Origin: Roseovarius dicentrarchi | GTDB taxonomy: Bacteria; Pseudomonadota; Alphaproteobacteria; Rhodobacterales; Rhodobacteraceae | Length of the DNA: 64,000 bases | NCBI RefSeq assembly: GCF_003316635.1 | Contig: NZ_QNQP01000002.1 | Coordinates: 168,572 to 232,571, forward strand | Direction: 5' to 3' | Shown: in pieces, positions 1 to 11,033 of the stretch | How positions within the stretch are numbered: the stretch's first letter is position 1 | How the letters are laid out: every line of letters starts with the position of its first letter | Notes under the pieces: generated by a model | Told to the model about the DNA's origin: nothing | Databases searched by the model: none | Seen by the model: the letters and a program-made list of their open reading frames with translations, nothing else | Position numbers and translations under genes: made by a program

Positions 1-180
1 GATAGGCCCGGTCGAGCCAGAGGCCCAGAAACGTGCCGCCCACTGTCGGCACCGCGACGGACCACCCTATGACGCCAAAGACGCCGATACCGCGCAGCGG
101 GCTGGGGCCGGGATTGTCGCGCGCCGCCTGTTTGCGCGCGGCGCTGCGGCCAATCGGGCCGGTATCCTTGCGTTTTTCGC

Positions 181-184
<4 letters not shown>
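1..184 (-). CDS. atpQ: N-ATPase subunit AtpQ (AtpI/AtpZ-like), partial
   Basis: The coding sequence runs off the left edge of the window, so only the N-terminal 61 residues are visible. They comprise a basic, polar stretch (MSEKRKDTGPIGRSAARKQA) and then the start of a hydrophobic segment with a G-rich pattern ending in LGLWLDRAY, as in the AtpI/AtpZ family of small membrane subunits of F-type ATPases. The start codon overlaps the atpC stop as ATGA. The order atpD-atpC-atpQ matches the N-ATPase type of operon (atpDCQRBEFAG), an alternative ion-translocating ATPase found beside the normal F-ATPase. The assignment rests on this order plus the short sequence. Confidence 0.72.
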
Positions 185-2979
<2,795 letters not shown>

Positions 2980-2982
2980 ATC

Positions 2983-3984
2983 CTAGCCCCCCAATGTGGC
3001 GACAAGAACCGCCTTGATGGTGTGCATCCGGTTTTCCGCCTGATCGAAAACGATGGAGGCTGGCGACTCGAACACCTCTTCGGTGACTTCCATCGCCTCG
3101 ATGCCGAACTGATCAAAGATATCCGTGCCAATGCCCGTGTCGGTATTGTGGAAGGCCGGCTTGCAGTGCATGAATTTGGCGCGCGGATTGCCGGTTTTCT
3201 CCATCATGGCCGCATTGACCTGATAGGGCATCAGCAGCGCGATCCGCTCGGCCCATTTGTCCTTGCTTTCGCCCATCGACACCCAGACGTCGGTATAGAC
3301 GAAATCGACGGCTTTTACGGCGTTGTCCACGTCCTCGGTGATCATGATGCGCGCGCCGGTTTCCTCCGCGACCTGCTGCGCCTCGTCCTGAATGGCCTGC
3401 GTGGGCCACAGCGATTTGGGCGCACAGAGGCGCACATCCATGCCCATCTTGACCCCGCCGATCAGCAGGCTGTCACCCATGTTGTTGCCCGCGTCCCCCA
3501 TGAAGCAATAGGCGACCTCGCGCAGCGGTTTTTCGCCATGCTCCTGCATGGTCAGGAAATCAGCCAGGATCTGGGTGGGGTGAAATTCGTCCGTCAGCCC
3601 GTTATAGACCGGCACGCCGGACCATTCTGCCAGCTCCTCGACGATTTTCTGGCCAAATCCGCGATATTCGATCGCGTCATAAACCCGGCCCAAAACGCGC
3701 GCGGTGTCTTTGACCGTTTCCTTGCCGCCAATATGGGGGCCGGAGGGGCCAAGATAGGTGACCCTCGCGCCCTGATCGTGGGCCGCCACCTCAAAGCCGA
3801 CGCGGGTGCGCGTGCTGTCCTTCTCAAAGATCAGCGCGATCTGCTTGCCCTTCAGCGTCTCGACCTCGGTGCCGGCGTATTTGCCGGACTTGAGGTCTGC
3901 CGACAGCTTGAGCAGAAATGCAATCTCGGCCTGGGTAAAGTCGCGCAGGGTCAGGAAGCTGCGGTTTTTCAGGTTGAAAGCCAT
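2983..3984 (-). CDS. arcB: Ornithine carbamoyltransferase, catabolic type
   Basis: This 333-residue protein converts citrulline and phosphate to ornithine and carbamoyl phosphate in arginine fermentation. The carbamoyl-phosphate loop STRTR is near residue 58, followed by [12 protein letters not shown], and the ornithine-side SMGES loop is present. The ribosome site AAGGAGGG lies 6 bases before the ATG. One oddity is that the normally invariant HCLP near the C-terminus reads HCKP (residues 273-276), with the AAG codon clear in the sequence. The Cys is kept but the neighbouring Leu is Lys. Context (arcC next) supports the catabolic rather than anabolic enzyme. Confidence 0.92.
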   Translation of the reverse strand: MAFNLKNRSFLTLRDFTQAEIAFLLKLSADLKSGKYAGTEVETLKGKQIALIFEKDSTRTRVGFEVAAHDQGARVTYLGPSGPHIGGKETVKDTARVLGRVYDAIEYRGFGQKIVEELAEWSGVPVYNGLTDEFHPTQILADFLTMQEHGEKPLREVAYCFMGDAGNNMGDSLLIGGVKMGMDVRLCAPKSLWPTQAIQDEAQQVAEETGARIMITEDVDNAVKAVDFVYTDVWVSMGESKDKWAERIALLMPYQVNAAMMEKTGNPRAKFMHCKPAFHNTDTGIGTDIFDQFGIEAMEVTEEVFESPASIVFDQAENRMHTIKAVLVATLGG

Positions 3985-3999
3985 TTCGTTCCCTCCTTT

Positions 4000-6108
4000 T
4001 CAAACCGCATCACGGATGGTCGGGCTGGACATGCAGCGGCTGCCGCCCCTGCCCCGGCCCAACTCGGCGCCCGGCAGCTCGATCACCTCGATGCCCTCGG
4101 CGCGCAGGGCGGCGTTGGTGTCGTCGTTGCGGTCGTAGCCCATGACGACACCGGGGCGCAGCGCCAGCACGTTGTTGCCGTCGTTCCACTGCTCGCGCGA
4201 TTGCTCGAACGGGTTGTCGCCGCCGGTATCGACAACGGTCAGCTTCCTGAAGCCCATGACATCGGCCACCACGTCGAACATCGGGCGTTTGTCGCCGCCC
4301 TCCAGCGTGGCAAGCCCGTAATCCTTCAGCGGGACGCCCCAGATCACCTCGACCCCGCCCTTGAATTTGGGGTGATGTTTGTAAATCGCGGCGGTCAGCA
4401 GCGTTTCGGGCCGGCGCGCCTGCCAATACATCGGGTTCAGCGTGACGCCGCCATAGATCCAGGCCGAATTGTCGCGGGTAAACAGGAAGTTGGGCAAGGG
4501 CGGCAGGATGAAGCCATGCTTGCCCAGATAGGCGCCGAACATGCCGGTCGCCTCGAACGGCACATCATTCACGGTCAGCCCGCCGATCAGCCATTTCGAC
4601 AGCTCCGTGCCGGGCAGCGCGTCCATCCACGCGCGCAGCTCGCGGCGCATGCCGACGCCGACATGAATGGCGGCGATGCTGATCGCCACTGAGATCAGAA
4701 TGATGAGCAGCACCAGCAGCGGCCAGATAAAGGCCAGCCAGCGGTCATAGGACACGCGGCCAATCGCCAGCCCGCCGATCACCACCGCAAAGGTCGGGTT
4801 GATCAGGTTCACCAGGCCGTTGGCCGACTGATAGGCTGTCACCACCAGATCGTGGCCCACATCCGCAAAATCCGCCAGCGGCGCGAGGATGGGCATCGAC
4901 AGGACCGCAAGGCCCGACGATGACGGCACGAGAAAACTCATCCCCGCCTCGATCCAGAACATCAGGTTGATGAAGGCCAGCTCGCCCAGACCGCCCAGCG
5001 TCGCCTCGGCGCCGTGCAGGATCGTGTCGGCGATCATGCCCTGCTCCATGATGACAACGATCCCGCGCGCCAGTCCGATGACCAGCGCCACGCCCAGAAG
5101 GTCGCGCGCGCCGTCAACAAAACTGCCGGTCAGCCGCTTCTCGCCCATGCGGGCGATCACGCCGGTGACAATGGCGGCGCCCAGAAACAGCGCGCCCATG
5201 CGGGCCATCCACCAGCCCTGACTGGCCACGCCCCAGATCATCACGGCAAAGGTGGCCGCGAAAACCACCAGCACCAGTTTCTGCGTGCCGGACAGGACGT
5301 CATCCACCTCGCCCGGCTTGGCAGCCTGAAGGAACAGGCGCTTGTGCGCCTCGGCCTGATGCGCGACGACCGAGCGGGACGGATCGGCCTTGACCCGTTT
5401 GGCATAGCGCATGACGTAGGCGGCGCAGATGGCAAGGCCCGCGACCAGCAGGATCAGCCGCGGCACGATACCATCGGTAAAGGGAATGCCGGCTGCGTCG
5501 GACGCAATGACCGTGGCAAATGGGTTGATCGTGGATCCCAGCACGCCAATGCCCGCGCCGATCAGGATCACCGCAACACCTGTGACGGCGTCATAGCCCG
5601 CGGCAATCATTACGGCGATCAAAATGGCATGAAACGCCAGCGTTTCCTCGGCCATGCCGTATGTCGTGCCGCCCAGCGCAAAGACCGCCATGAGGATCGG
5701 AATCATCCAGATCTCGCGCCCTTGCATGCGGGTCATGGTGGCCCTGATGCCGGTATCGACCGCGCCGGCAGCGTTCACGACGCCCAGGAACCCGCCCAGA
5801 CACAGCACGAACAGCGCCACGTCGATCGCATTGGCCGCATAGCTGTCGGGATCATAAAACCCCGCAATCGGCGCCATCATCACATCCAAGACCCCCTGGG
5901 GGTTCCGTTCGGTCACGGCATAGCTGTCGGCAACCGCCACCTCGCGGCCCAGCGCGTCATCCATCACGCGCTGGTACTGGCCGGCGGGAATGATCCAGGT
6001 CAGCACTGCGATCAGGACAATCAGCGCGAAAAGGATGGTGTCGGCCGTCGGAAACCGCGACTCGAGAACCTGTTCGTCATCGGCCGGCAGATTGGGATCC
6101 GTAGGCAT
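4000..6108 (-). CDS. Chimera: YfcC/ArcD-type transporter fused to a deleted arginine deiminase
   Basis: One 702-residue frame joins two proteins. Residues 1 to about 485 are a many-spanning YfcC-family basic amino acid transporter, with [21 protein letters not shown] and [13 protein letters not shown] segments. The rest is arginine deiminase starting only at its VGVG..LRAW segment: [27 protein letters not shown] and the C-terminal [13 protein letters not shown] with the catalytic Cys are present. About the first 100 deiminase residues, including the N-terminal SEVG region, are missing. So is a stretch after LEGGD that should hold the MHLDT His and Asp catalytic residues. Junctions lie near 4650-4665 and 4288-4300. 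The start at 6108 is set by GGAAGGAAG upstream. The transporter half looks intact; deiminase activity is very unlikely. A real in-frame deletion and an assembly error are both possible. Confidence 0.8.
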   Translation of the reverse strand: MPTDPNLPADDEQVLESRFPTADTILFALIVLIAVLTWIIPAGQYQRVMDDALGREVAVADSYAVTERNPQGVLDVMMAPIAGFYDPDSYAANAIDVALFVLCLGGFLGVVNAAGAVDTGIRATMTRMQGREIWMIPILMAVFALGGTTYGMAEETLAFHAILIAVMIAAGYDAVTGVAVILIGAGIGVLGSTINPFATVIASDAAGIPFTDGIVPRLILLVAGLAICAAYVMRYAKRVKADPSRSVVAHQAEAHKRLFLQAAKPGEVDDVLSGTQKLVLVVFAATFAVMIWGVASQGWWMARMGALFLGAAIVTGVIARMGEKRLTGSFVDGARDLLGVALVIGLARGIVVIMEQGMIADTILHGAEATLGGLGELAFINLMFWIEAGMSFLVPSSSGLAVLSMPILAPLADFADVGHDLVVTAYQSANGLVNLINPTFAVVIGGLAIGRVSYDRWLAFIWPLLVLLIILISVAISIAAIHVGVGMRRELRAWMDALPGTELSKWLIGGLTVNDVPFEATGMFGAYLGKHGFILPPLPNFLFTRDNSAWIYGGVTLNPMYWQARRPETLLTAAIYKHHPKFKGGVEVIWGVPLKDYGLATLEGGDKRPMFDVVADVMGFRKLTVVDTGGDNPFEQSREQWNDGNNVLALRPGVVMGYDRNDDTNAALRAEGIEVIELPGAELGRGRGGSRCMSSPTIRDAV

Positions 6109-6201
6109 GGTGAAAGCTTCCTTCCGCGTTTTGCCGGCGCGCCGGAACGGGGCATCCCGTCCCCGCTGGGACCCTGGCGGAGGCGACACCAGCGACACAT
6201 A

Positions 6202-6231
6202 CCATCCTGCGCCGGGCCATCCTGCGCCGGG
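6202..6231. repeat. 15-bp perfect tandem duplication
   Basis: The unit CCATCCTGCGCCGGG occurs twice head to tail (6202-6216 and 6217-6231) in the divergent region between the arginine module and the baeRF-like gene. It sits 16 bases from the FNR-like site. No further copies are seen in the flanks. Confidence 0.85.
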
Positions 6232-6246
6232 GGAATTTTGCTTTCA

Positions 6247-6260
6247 TTAACATGGGTCAA
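6247..6260. promoter_or_regulatory. FNR/FnrL-type binding site candidate
   Basis: TTAACATGGGTCAA fits the FNR/ANR/DNR consensus TTGAY-N4-RTCAA with one mismatch (A for G at the third base). It lies between the divergently transcribed transporter/arcA-arcB-arcC-N-ATPase set (minus) and the baeRF-like gene (plus). Arginine deiminase genes are classic targets of anaerobic FNR-type regulators, which supports the call. Distances to the starts are about 140 bases to the minus-strand gene and 117 to the plus-strand gene. Confidence 0.6.
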
Positions 6261-6377
6261 TGGCATCTGGCCGCGCACAGCGTAGGTATGAGCATGCCCA
6301 CACGCCTGCGACGCCGCCCGATTTCGGGGCGGCGCCGCAGTTTGCGTGTTGCGGCCGGTAATTCAGGAGACTTCCAA

Positions 6378-7496
6378 GTGCTATATATCGAGACACCAAC
6401 GCTGAAACAGATCGGCGCCCTGACCCAGACCCGCGCGGATGCGTGCGTATCCATTTACCTCAAGACAACGCCGTTGACGCAGGATATCGGGCAGGCCCGC
6501 ACCAACCTTGGCAATCTGGCCAGGACGGCGGTTTCCCAGCTTGAGGATTCAGGTCTGCCCAAGCGACGCATCTGGCTTCTGGAGGAGCATCTGGGCATCC
6601 TGATGGAAGATGATGATTTTTGGGAACATCAGGCAAACAGCCTTGCCATTCTGGTCACGCCCGAGCGTATCCAGACCTTCCGCCTTGCCAATGATCTGCA
6701 CGATATGGTCGAAGTATCCGACCGCTTTCACCTGAAGCCCCTGCTGCGCGCGGCGACCTTTGCGCATGTGGCTTACGTTTTGGCGGTGTCCGAGAATGAC
6801 GTGCGCCTGATCGAGATGTCGGCGAACACGCCCGCGCGCGAAGTCCGCGTACCGGACATGCCCAAGGATGCGGCCAGCGCTGTCGGCAAAAAGTCGGTCA
6901 ACGAATCCGGATCAGGCCGCCGCATTCAGGGGCTTGAGGGGCAAAAGGTGCGGCTGGGTCAGTATGTCCGCAAGATCGACGCCGCGCTGCGCCCCATCCT
7001 GAAGGATACCGATACCCCCGTCATTCTGGCCTCGACCCTGCCCATGGATGCGCTGGTTCGGTCGCTGACCGCCCTGCCGCTGCTGCCGCAAACGATCGAG
7101 ACCAGCCCCGACCAGATGACCCCGGCGGAGCTGGCCGAGGCGGCGCGCCCGGTGCTGGATGCGCAGTATGACAGCCAGATCGAAGAATTCCGCGCAGAGT
7201 TCGAGCAGCGCCGCGGCGCGAGCCGGACAACAACAGACGTCTCGGATGCCGCACGCGCGGCCACGTTTGGCGGGATCGACACGCTGCTGGTCGATTTCGA
7301 TTCCGTGACAACCGGAACCGTGGACGAGGATAGCGGCGCTATCACCTTTGCCGATCAGCCGGGCGCGACCAGCTACGGCATCATTGACGAAATTGCCGGT
7401 CGCGCCTTGCGCAGCGGCGCGCATGTCATGGCCGTGCGCCGCGATGACATCCCCGATGGCAAGGAACTGGCGGCGATCCTGCGCTATCCGATCTGA
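6378..7496 (+). CDS. baeRF-family (eRF1-like) protein
   Basis: This 372-residue protein starts at a GTG preceded by CAGGAGA, 7 bases away; the longer upstream frame has no such site. It begins LYIETPTLKQIGAL and has RADACVSIYLKTTPLTQD followed by a helical segment. This resembles the bacterial archaeo-eukaryotic release factor (baeRF) families, predicted relatives of eRF1/Pelota proposed to act on ribosomes. The C-terminal part (TLLVDFDSVTTG, then SYGIIDEIAGRALRSGAHVMAVRRDDIP) looks like the last eRF1-like domain. The biochemical role is not established. The gene is divergent from the arginine module and shares its FNR-like regulatory region. Confidence 0.62.
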   Translation: MLYIETPTLKQIGALTQTRADACVSIYLKTTPLTQDIGQARTNLGNLARTAVSQLEDSGLPKRRIWLLEEHLGILMEDDDFWEHQANSLAILVTPERIQTFRLANDLHDMVEVSDRFHLKPLLRAATFAHVAYVLAVSENDVRLIEMSANTPAREVRVPDMPKDAASAVGKKSVNESGSGRRIQGLEGQKVRLGQYVRKIDAALRPILKDTDTPVILASTLPMDALVRSLTALPLLPQTIETSPDQMTPAELAEAARPVLDAQYDSQIEEFRAEFEQRRGASRTTTDVSDAARAATFGGIDTLLVDFDSVTTGTVDEDSGAITFADQPGATSYGIIDEIAGRALRSGAHVMAVRRDDIPDGKELAAILRYPI

Positions 7497-7548
7497 CGAA
7501 CTGCTATGGTCAAAGGGGCGCTCGCCTGCCCCCTCACATAAACAATGA

Positions 7549-7577
7549 CGCGCCCAGGTATCACCTGGGCGCGTTTT
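7549..7577 (+). terminator. Rho-independent terminator
   Basis: A stem CGCGCCCAGG / CCTGGGCGCG with a short TATCA-type loop is followed by TTTTT. It ends the baeRF-like transcript, 52 bases after its stop. Confidence 0.88.
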
Positions 7578-7636
7578 TCGATGCGGGCCGGTACACGGCG
7601 CCCGGCCCGTATAACCGGACCGGGCGCCGCGTGGCG

Positions 7637-8743
7637 TCACCCCATCATGCCGCCCGCCTCGCCCAGGCTATCGTAATGCCGCTTGAGCCGTTGCAGCGCG
7701 ATGCGCAGCACGATCTTGCCCGAGCGCGCGGACCAGCCCATGCGCTGCTCGGCGCGCTCCAGCCCCTCCAGATGACAGCAGCAGCGCAGGGCGATATCGC
7801 CAAGGCCCGGCCCCAGATCATGCAGCGCCCCTTCGACCCGGCGGCGCGCCGCCTCGAACCCGCGCGCATGCCCGCCGGTGCCATCGCCGCCGCCGGGAGT
7901 GGTCAGAAAACGGCTCCAGTCCTGGGTCATGCGCGGGCCCATCTGCGACAGCTCGAAATCTTCGCGCAGCCGCTCGCCCGCGCGGACCAGATCGTTCGGG
8001 ATGAACTGCGCCCCATCGCGGCCCTTGCGCCGCGCCAGCGCGATCAGCGGGCTCTCGGACGTGCTGTAGCGCGGACGCTTCGGCGCGGCCTCCTTGCTTC
8101 GGACCTCATCGGTCGCGGCGAAGGGCGCATGCGCGTCGCCAAAGCCCGAAGCGCGGTTCTCCGCTTCGGCGACCAGCGCGGACAGGGTGGCGCGCCCCGC
8201 CTTGGTGATGTGGTAGCGCGCAACGCGCCCCGGCGCATCGCAGGCAATCCAGCCCTTCAGCGCCATCGCTTCGGCCACGGGGCGGTCCACGACAGCGGTG
8301 CGGGTCGGATCCGCGCGGTCGCCGTCACGCACAACCACGGCCTTGTCCATCTGGGCCGCAACCGCCAGCACCGCACCCGGCTCGCACAGGCGGCGCAGGA
8401 TACGCAGCGATTCAAGCCGCAGTTGTGCGTCTGTGACCTCGGCAACATTTGTGGTTAGGGTTTCGGATGTCATGGCAGTCTCCTGATGGTTGGAGCCGGC
8501 CTTTTCTCGCGGGGCAATGCGGCATCCGAGGCGGCGCAGCGCCTCGTCTACCATGGGGTCATCGCGGCGGGCCTCGTATGCGCGGATCCGGCGCAGCACC
8601 GTTGAGGCATGACAGCCGCTGGCCCGTGCCAGTTCCCGTATGGACGAGCCCTGTTCGGTATGGGCGAGGTATAGTTTCGCCCCTTGCGGCACCCAGGACG
8701 GCATTTTGCGCGCGCCACTGGCGTCTGTTCCCCGATCCAACAT
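7637..8743 (-). CDS. DUF6456 helix-turn-helix protein
   Basis: This 368-residue protein is typical of Rhodobacterales. Residues about 30-70 form a helix-turn-helix (SIRELARASGCHASTVLRRI). A second winged-helix-like stretch (ARYHITKAGRATLSALVAEA) follows near 175. The C-terminal 120 residues carry the DUF6456 block, with ERLREDFELSQMGPRMTQDW and a double-Cys helix RCCCHLEGLERAE. It is probably a DNA-binding regulator; targets are unknown. The start is fixed by GAAGG six bases upstream. It is divergent from the DUF6477 gene, a pairing I associate with this order. Confidence 0.75.
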   Translation of the reverse strand: MLDRGTDASGARKMPSWVPQGAKLYLAHTEQGSSIRELARASGCHASTVLRRIRAYEARRDDPMVDEALRRLGCRIAPREKAGSNHQETAMTSETLTTNVAEVTDAQLRLESLRILRRLCEPGAVLAVAAQMDKAVVVRDGDRADPTRTAVVDRPVAEAMALKGWIACDAPGRVARYHITKAGRATLSALVAEAENRASGFGDAHAPFAATDEVRSKEAAPKRPRYSTSESPLIALARRKGRDGAQFIPNDLVRAGERLREDFELSQMGPRMTQDWSRFLTTPGGGDGTGGHARGFEAARRRVEGALHDLGPGLGDIALRCCCHLEGLERAEQRMGWSARSGKIVLRIALQRLKRHYDSLGEAGGMMG

Positions 8744-9006
8744 ATTTACCCTTCTTTACCCATTGCGCGGCTGTTGTCCGGGGGTCTGGCCCCCGGGGCG
8801 CCGCTGGTTGTTCGCAGACTTATCCCCGTCCTTAAGTGCAACCTATGCGAGAAAAAGTTACCGGTTCGTTAATTGTAAACGTGTCGTCAACAATGGTTTC
8901 GAAACTGTAAACAAACAGAAACACCAGCGCCCGGTGACTCCGCCAAATGTGCAACACCCGCCATAGTTGTGCCATCAAAAGGCCGCAATTCAGATTGGAG
9001 ACTGCC
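8744..9006. other. Intergenic region between divergent DUF6456 and DUF6477 genes
   Basis: These 263 bases hold no ORF. A GC hairpin, CCGGGGG / CCCCCGG with a 5-base loop, lies at 8778-8796 and has no T-run. An AT-rich stretch with two TGTAAAC copies (near 8875 and 8906) probably contains the divergent promoters. I could not assign -35/-10 elements with confidence. Confidence 0.5.
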
Positions 9007-9297
9007 GTGAAAGACATCCTCAAAGCCCTCGATGGCCTGCGCCGGCCCCGCCTTTTGATCCGCGCCGCACGCATTGGCGCCGCAGAATATCGGCGCGATT
9101 CGCACTTGCGCCGGCATCTGGGCTATGGCGCCCTGCCGCGCAGCGCCGCCGCGCTGGCCCGTCTGGTCGAGATGGAGGAGGAGCTGAATCAGCAGCGGCA
9201 CAGCGACCGCACGCGCTATTCCGCGACGCGCCATGTCGAGATCCTGATCGCCATGATGGGCGAGGCGCGGATCCTGCGCGGCGGTCACGCGGCCTAA
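9007..9297 (+). CDS. DUF6477 family protein
   Basis: This small protein of 96 residues starts at GTG 9007 (VKDILKALDGLRRPRLLIRAAR), with TTGGAG 7 bases upstream. It is basic and alpha-helical with no signal or membrane segment. Its RLLIRAARIGAAEYRR..HLRR and LVEMEEELNQQR...YSATRHVEILIAMMGE pattern matches the DUF6477 family of Rhodobacterales. Function is unknown. It is divergent from the DUF6456 gene and ends at a terminator that lies inside the tail of the opposing methyltransferase gene. Confidence 0.7.
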   Translation: MKDILKALDGLRRPRLLIRAARIGAAEYRRDSHLRRHLGYGALPRSAAALARLVEMEEELNQQRHSDRTRYSATRHVEILIAMMGEARILRGGHAA

Positions 9298-9322
9298 AAG
9301 CAGGCCGCGTGAGCCGTTAGCT

Positions 9323-10867
9323 TCAGATGAAGGCGTCGGGCATCGACGCCTTCTTTTTTGCAACATATTCGTCCAGCGCATCGGTGATGCCCTGATCCAG
9401 TGACGGGCGCTGATAGGTGTCCAGCATCCGGTGCATGCGCAGGTTGGCCAGCGTCATCGTGTCGCGCGCGCCTTCCTCGTCCCATGTCTCGAACGGTTTG
9501 TAATCCAGCAGTTCGGTACGCCAGAACGCATCCTTGAAATTGGCCTGCGTATGCGCGCAGCCGAGGTAGTGACCGCCCGGACCAACCTCACGGATGGCAT
9601 CCATCGCCTGCCCGTTCTCGTCATGGCTGACACCGCGCGCCATGTTATGCAGAACGCCCAGTTGGTCGGCATCCATCACGAATTTCTCGAATCCGGCGAC
9701 CAGTCCGCCCTCCAGCCAGCCGCAGCTGTGCAGCATGAAGTTCACGCCGCCCATCAGCACCGCGTTCAGCGTATGCGCCGATTCGTAGGCTGCCTGCGCA
9801 TCGGGCAGCTTGGAGCCGCACAGCGCCCCGCCCGACCGATACGGCAGGTTCATCCGCCGCGCCAGTTGGCCTGCGCCATAGAGGATATGGCTCGCCTCCG
9901 GCGTGCCGAAGGTGGGCGCGCCCGAGTTCATGTCGATCGACGTGACGAACGCGCCAAAGATCACCGGCGCGCCGGGGCGGATCAGCTGGCTGTAGGCGAC
10001 GCCCGCCAGCACCTCGGCCAGAACCTGCGTCAGCGTACCGATCACCGAGACGGGCGCCATCGCGCCCCCCACGATAAAGGGTGAGATGATGCAGGCCTGA
10101 TTGTTGGCGGCATAGACCTCCAGCGCGCCCATCATCACATCGTCGAATGTCAGCGGCGAGTTGACGTTGATCAGCGACGTCATCACCGTGTTTTCCTGCA
10201 CGAATTTCTCGCCAAAGAGGATACCGCACATATCAACACTGTCCTGCGCGCGGCTGGGGTCGGTCACGGACCCCATGAACGGCTTGTCCGACAGCGTCAT
10301 ATGCGCGTGCAGCATGTCCAGATGCCGCTTGTTCACCGGAATATCGGTCGGCTCGCAGACTGTGCCGCCCGACATGTGCAGCCATTTGGACATATAGCCC
10401 AGCTTCACGAATTTGCGGAAATCGTCCATGGTGGCATAGCGCCGCCCGCCTTCCATGTCGCGCACGAACGGGGGGCCATACACCGGCGCGGTGACCAGCG
10501 TGTTGCCGCCAATCTCGACATTGCGGGCAGGGTTGCGGGCGTGCTGTGTGTATGTACTGGGCGCGGTCGCGCACAGCTTGCGGGCAAGGCCGCGGGGGAT
10601 GCGCACGCGCTCGCCGTCGATCTCGGCGCCGGCCTCGCGCCAGCGCTCCAGCGCCTTGGGGTTGTCGACCACGTTGACGCCGACTTCGGCCAGAACCGTC
10701 TCGGCGTTGGCCTCGATGATCTCCAGCGCCTCTTCGCTGAGCATGTTATAGACGGGGATATTCCGCTCGATGTACTTTGCGGTATCCATGCTGACAGCGG
10801 TGCGTTCGGCCCGCCGCGCGGCTCCGCCGCCACCCCGTGCGCGCCGCGGCGCCTCAACTTCTGCCAT
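9323..10867 (-). CDS. Trimethylamine methyltransferase family protein (MttB superfamily)
   Basis: This 514-residue member of the MttB superfamily transfers methyl groups from quaternary or tertiary amines to a corrinoid protein or related acceptor. The start at 10867 (MAEVEAPRRARGGGG) follows an AGGGG 8 bases away; a longer frame adds 40 low-complexity residues without support. The reading frame is full length with no internal TAG, so it is a non-pyrrolysine member, like glycine-betaine and related demethylases. No corrinoid protein or other methyl-transfer gene lies next to it, so its substrate is open. Confidence 0.85.
   Translation of the reverse strand: MAEVEAPRRARGGGGAARRAERTAVSMDTAKYIERNIPVYNMLSEEALEIIEANAETVLAEVGVNVVDNPKALERWREAGAEIDGERVRIPRGLARKLCATAPSTYTQHARNPARNVEIGGNTLVTAPVYGPPFVRDMEGGRRYATMDDFRKFVKLGYMSKWLHMSGGTVCEPTDIPVNKRHLDMLHAHMTLSDKPFMGSVTDPSRAQDSVDMCGILFGEKFVQENTVMTSLINVNSPLTFDDVMMGALEVYAANNQACIISPFIVGGAMAPVSVIGTLTQVLAEVLAGVAYSQLIRPGAPVIFGAFVTSIDMNSGAPTFGTPEASHILYGAGQLARRMNLPYRSGGALCGSKLPDAQAAYESAHTLNAVLMGGVNFMLHSCGWLEGGLVAGFEKFVMDADQLGVLHNMARGVSHDENGQAMDAIREVGPGGHYLGCAHTQANFKDAFWRTELLDYKPFETWDEEGARDTMTLANLRMHRMLDTYQRPSLDQGITDALDEYVAKKKASMPDAFI
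9329..9359 (+). terminator. Terminator overlapping the 3' coding end of the opposing gene
   Basis: The stem GAAGGCGTC (9329-9337) / GACGCCTTC (9345-9353) is followed by TTTTTT on the plus strand. It terminates the DUF6477 transcript. The same bases encode the last residues (KKKASMPDAF) of the convergent mttB-like gene. Confidence 0.82.
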
Positions 10868-11033
10868 GTCTAGTGCCCCTTTGGAATCCTGCACGCCCCC
10901 ATCCGGGGCCGTTTGATGCGCCCTGCTTACCGCGCGCCGCGCGCCGGGCGCTGCCGATTTGCGCCGCTTGAGGGGGGAAAGCGACATGGCGCAGCCTCTT
11001 GCGCAAATCGGCGGCGCGTCCTACTAGGCATGC

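Noticed and set aside
5014..6285. 423-residue open frame on the plus strand
   Set aside because: Antisense to the transporter part; no domain recognised.
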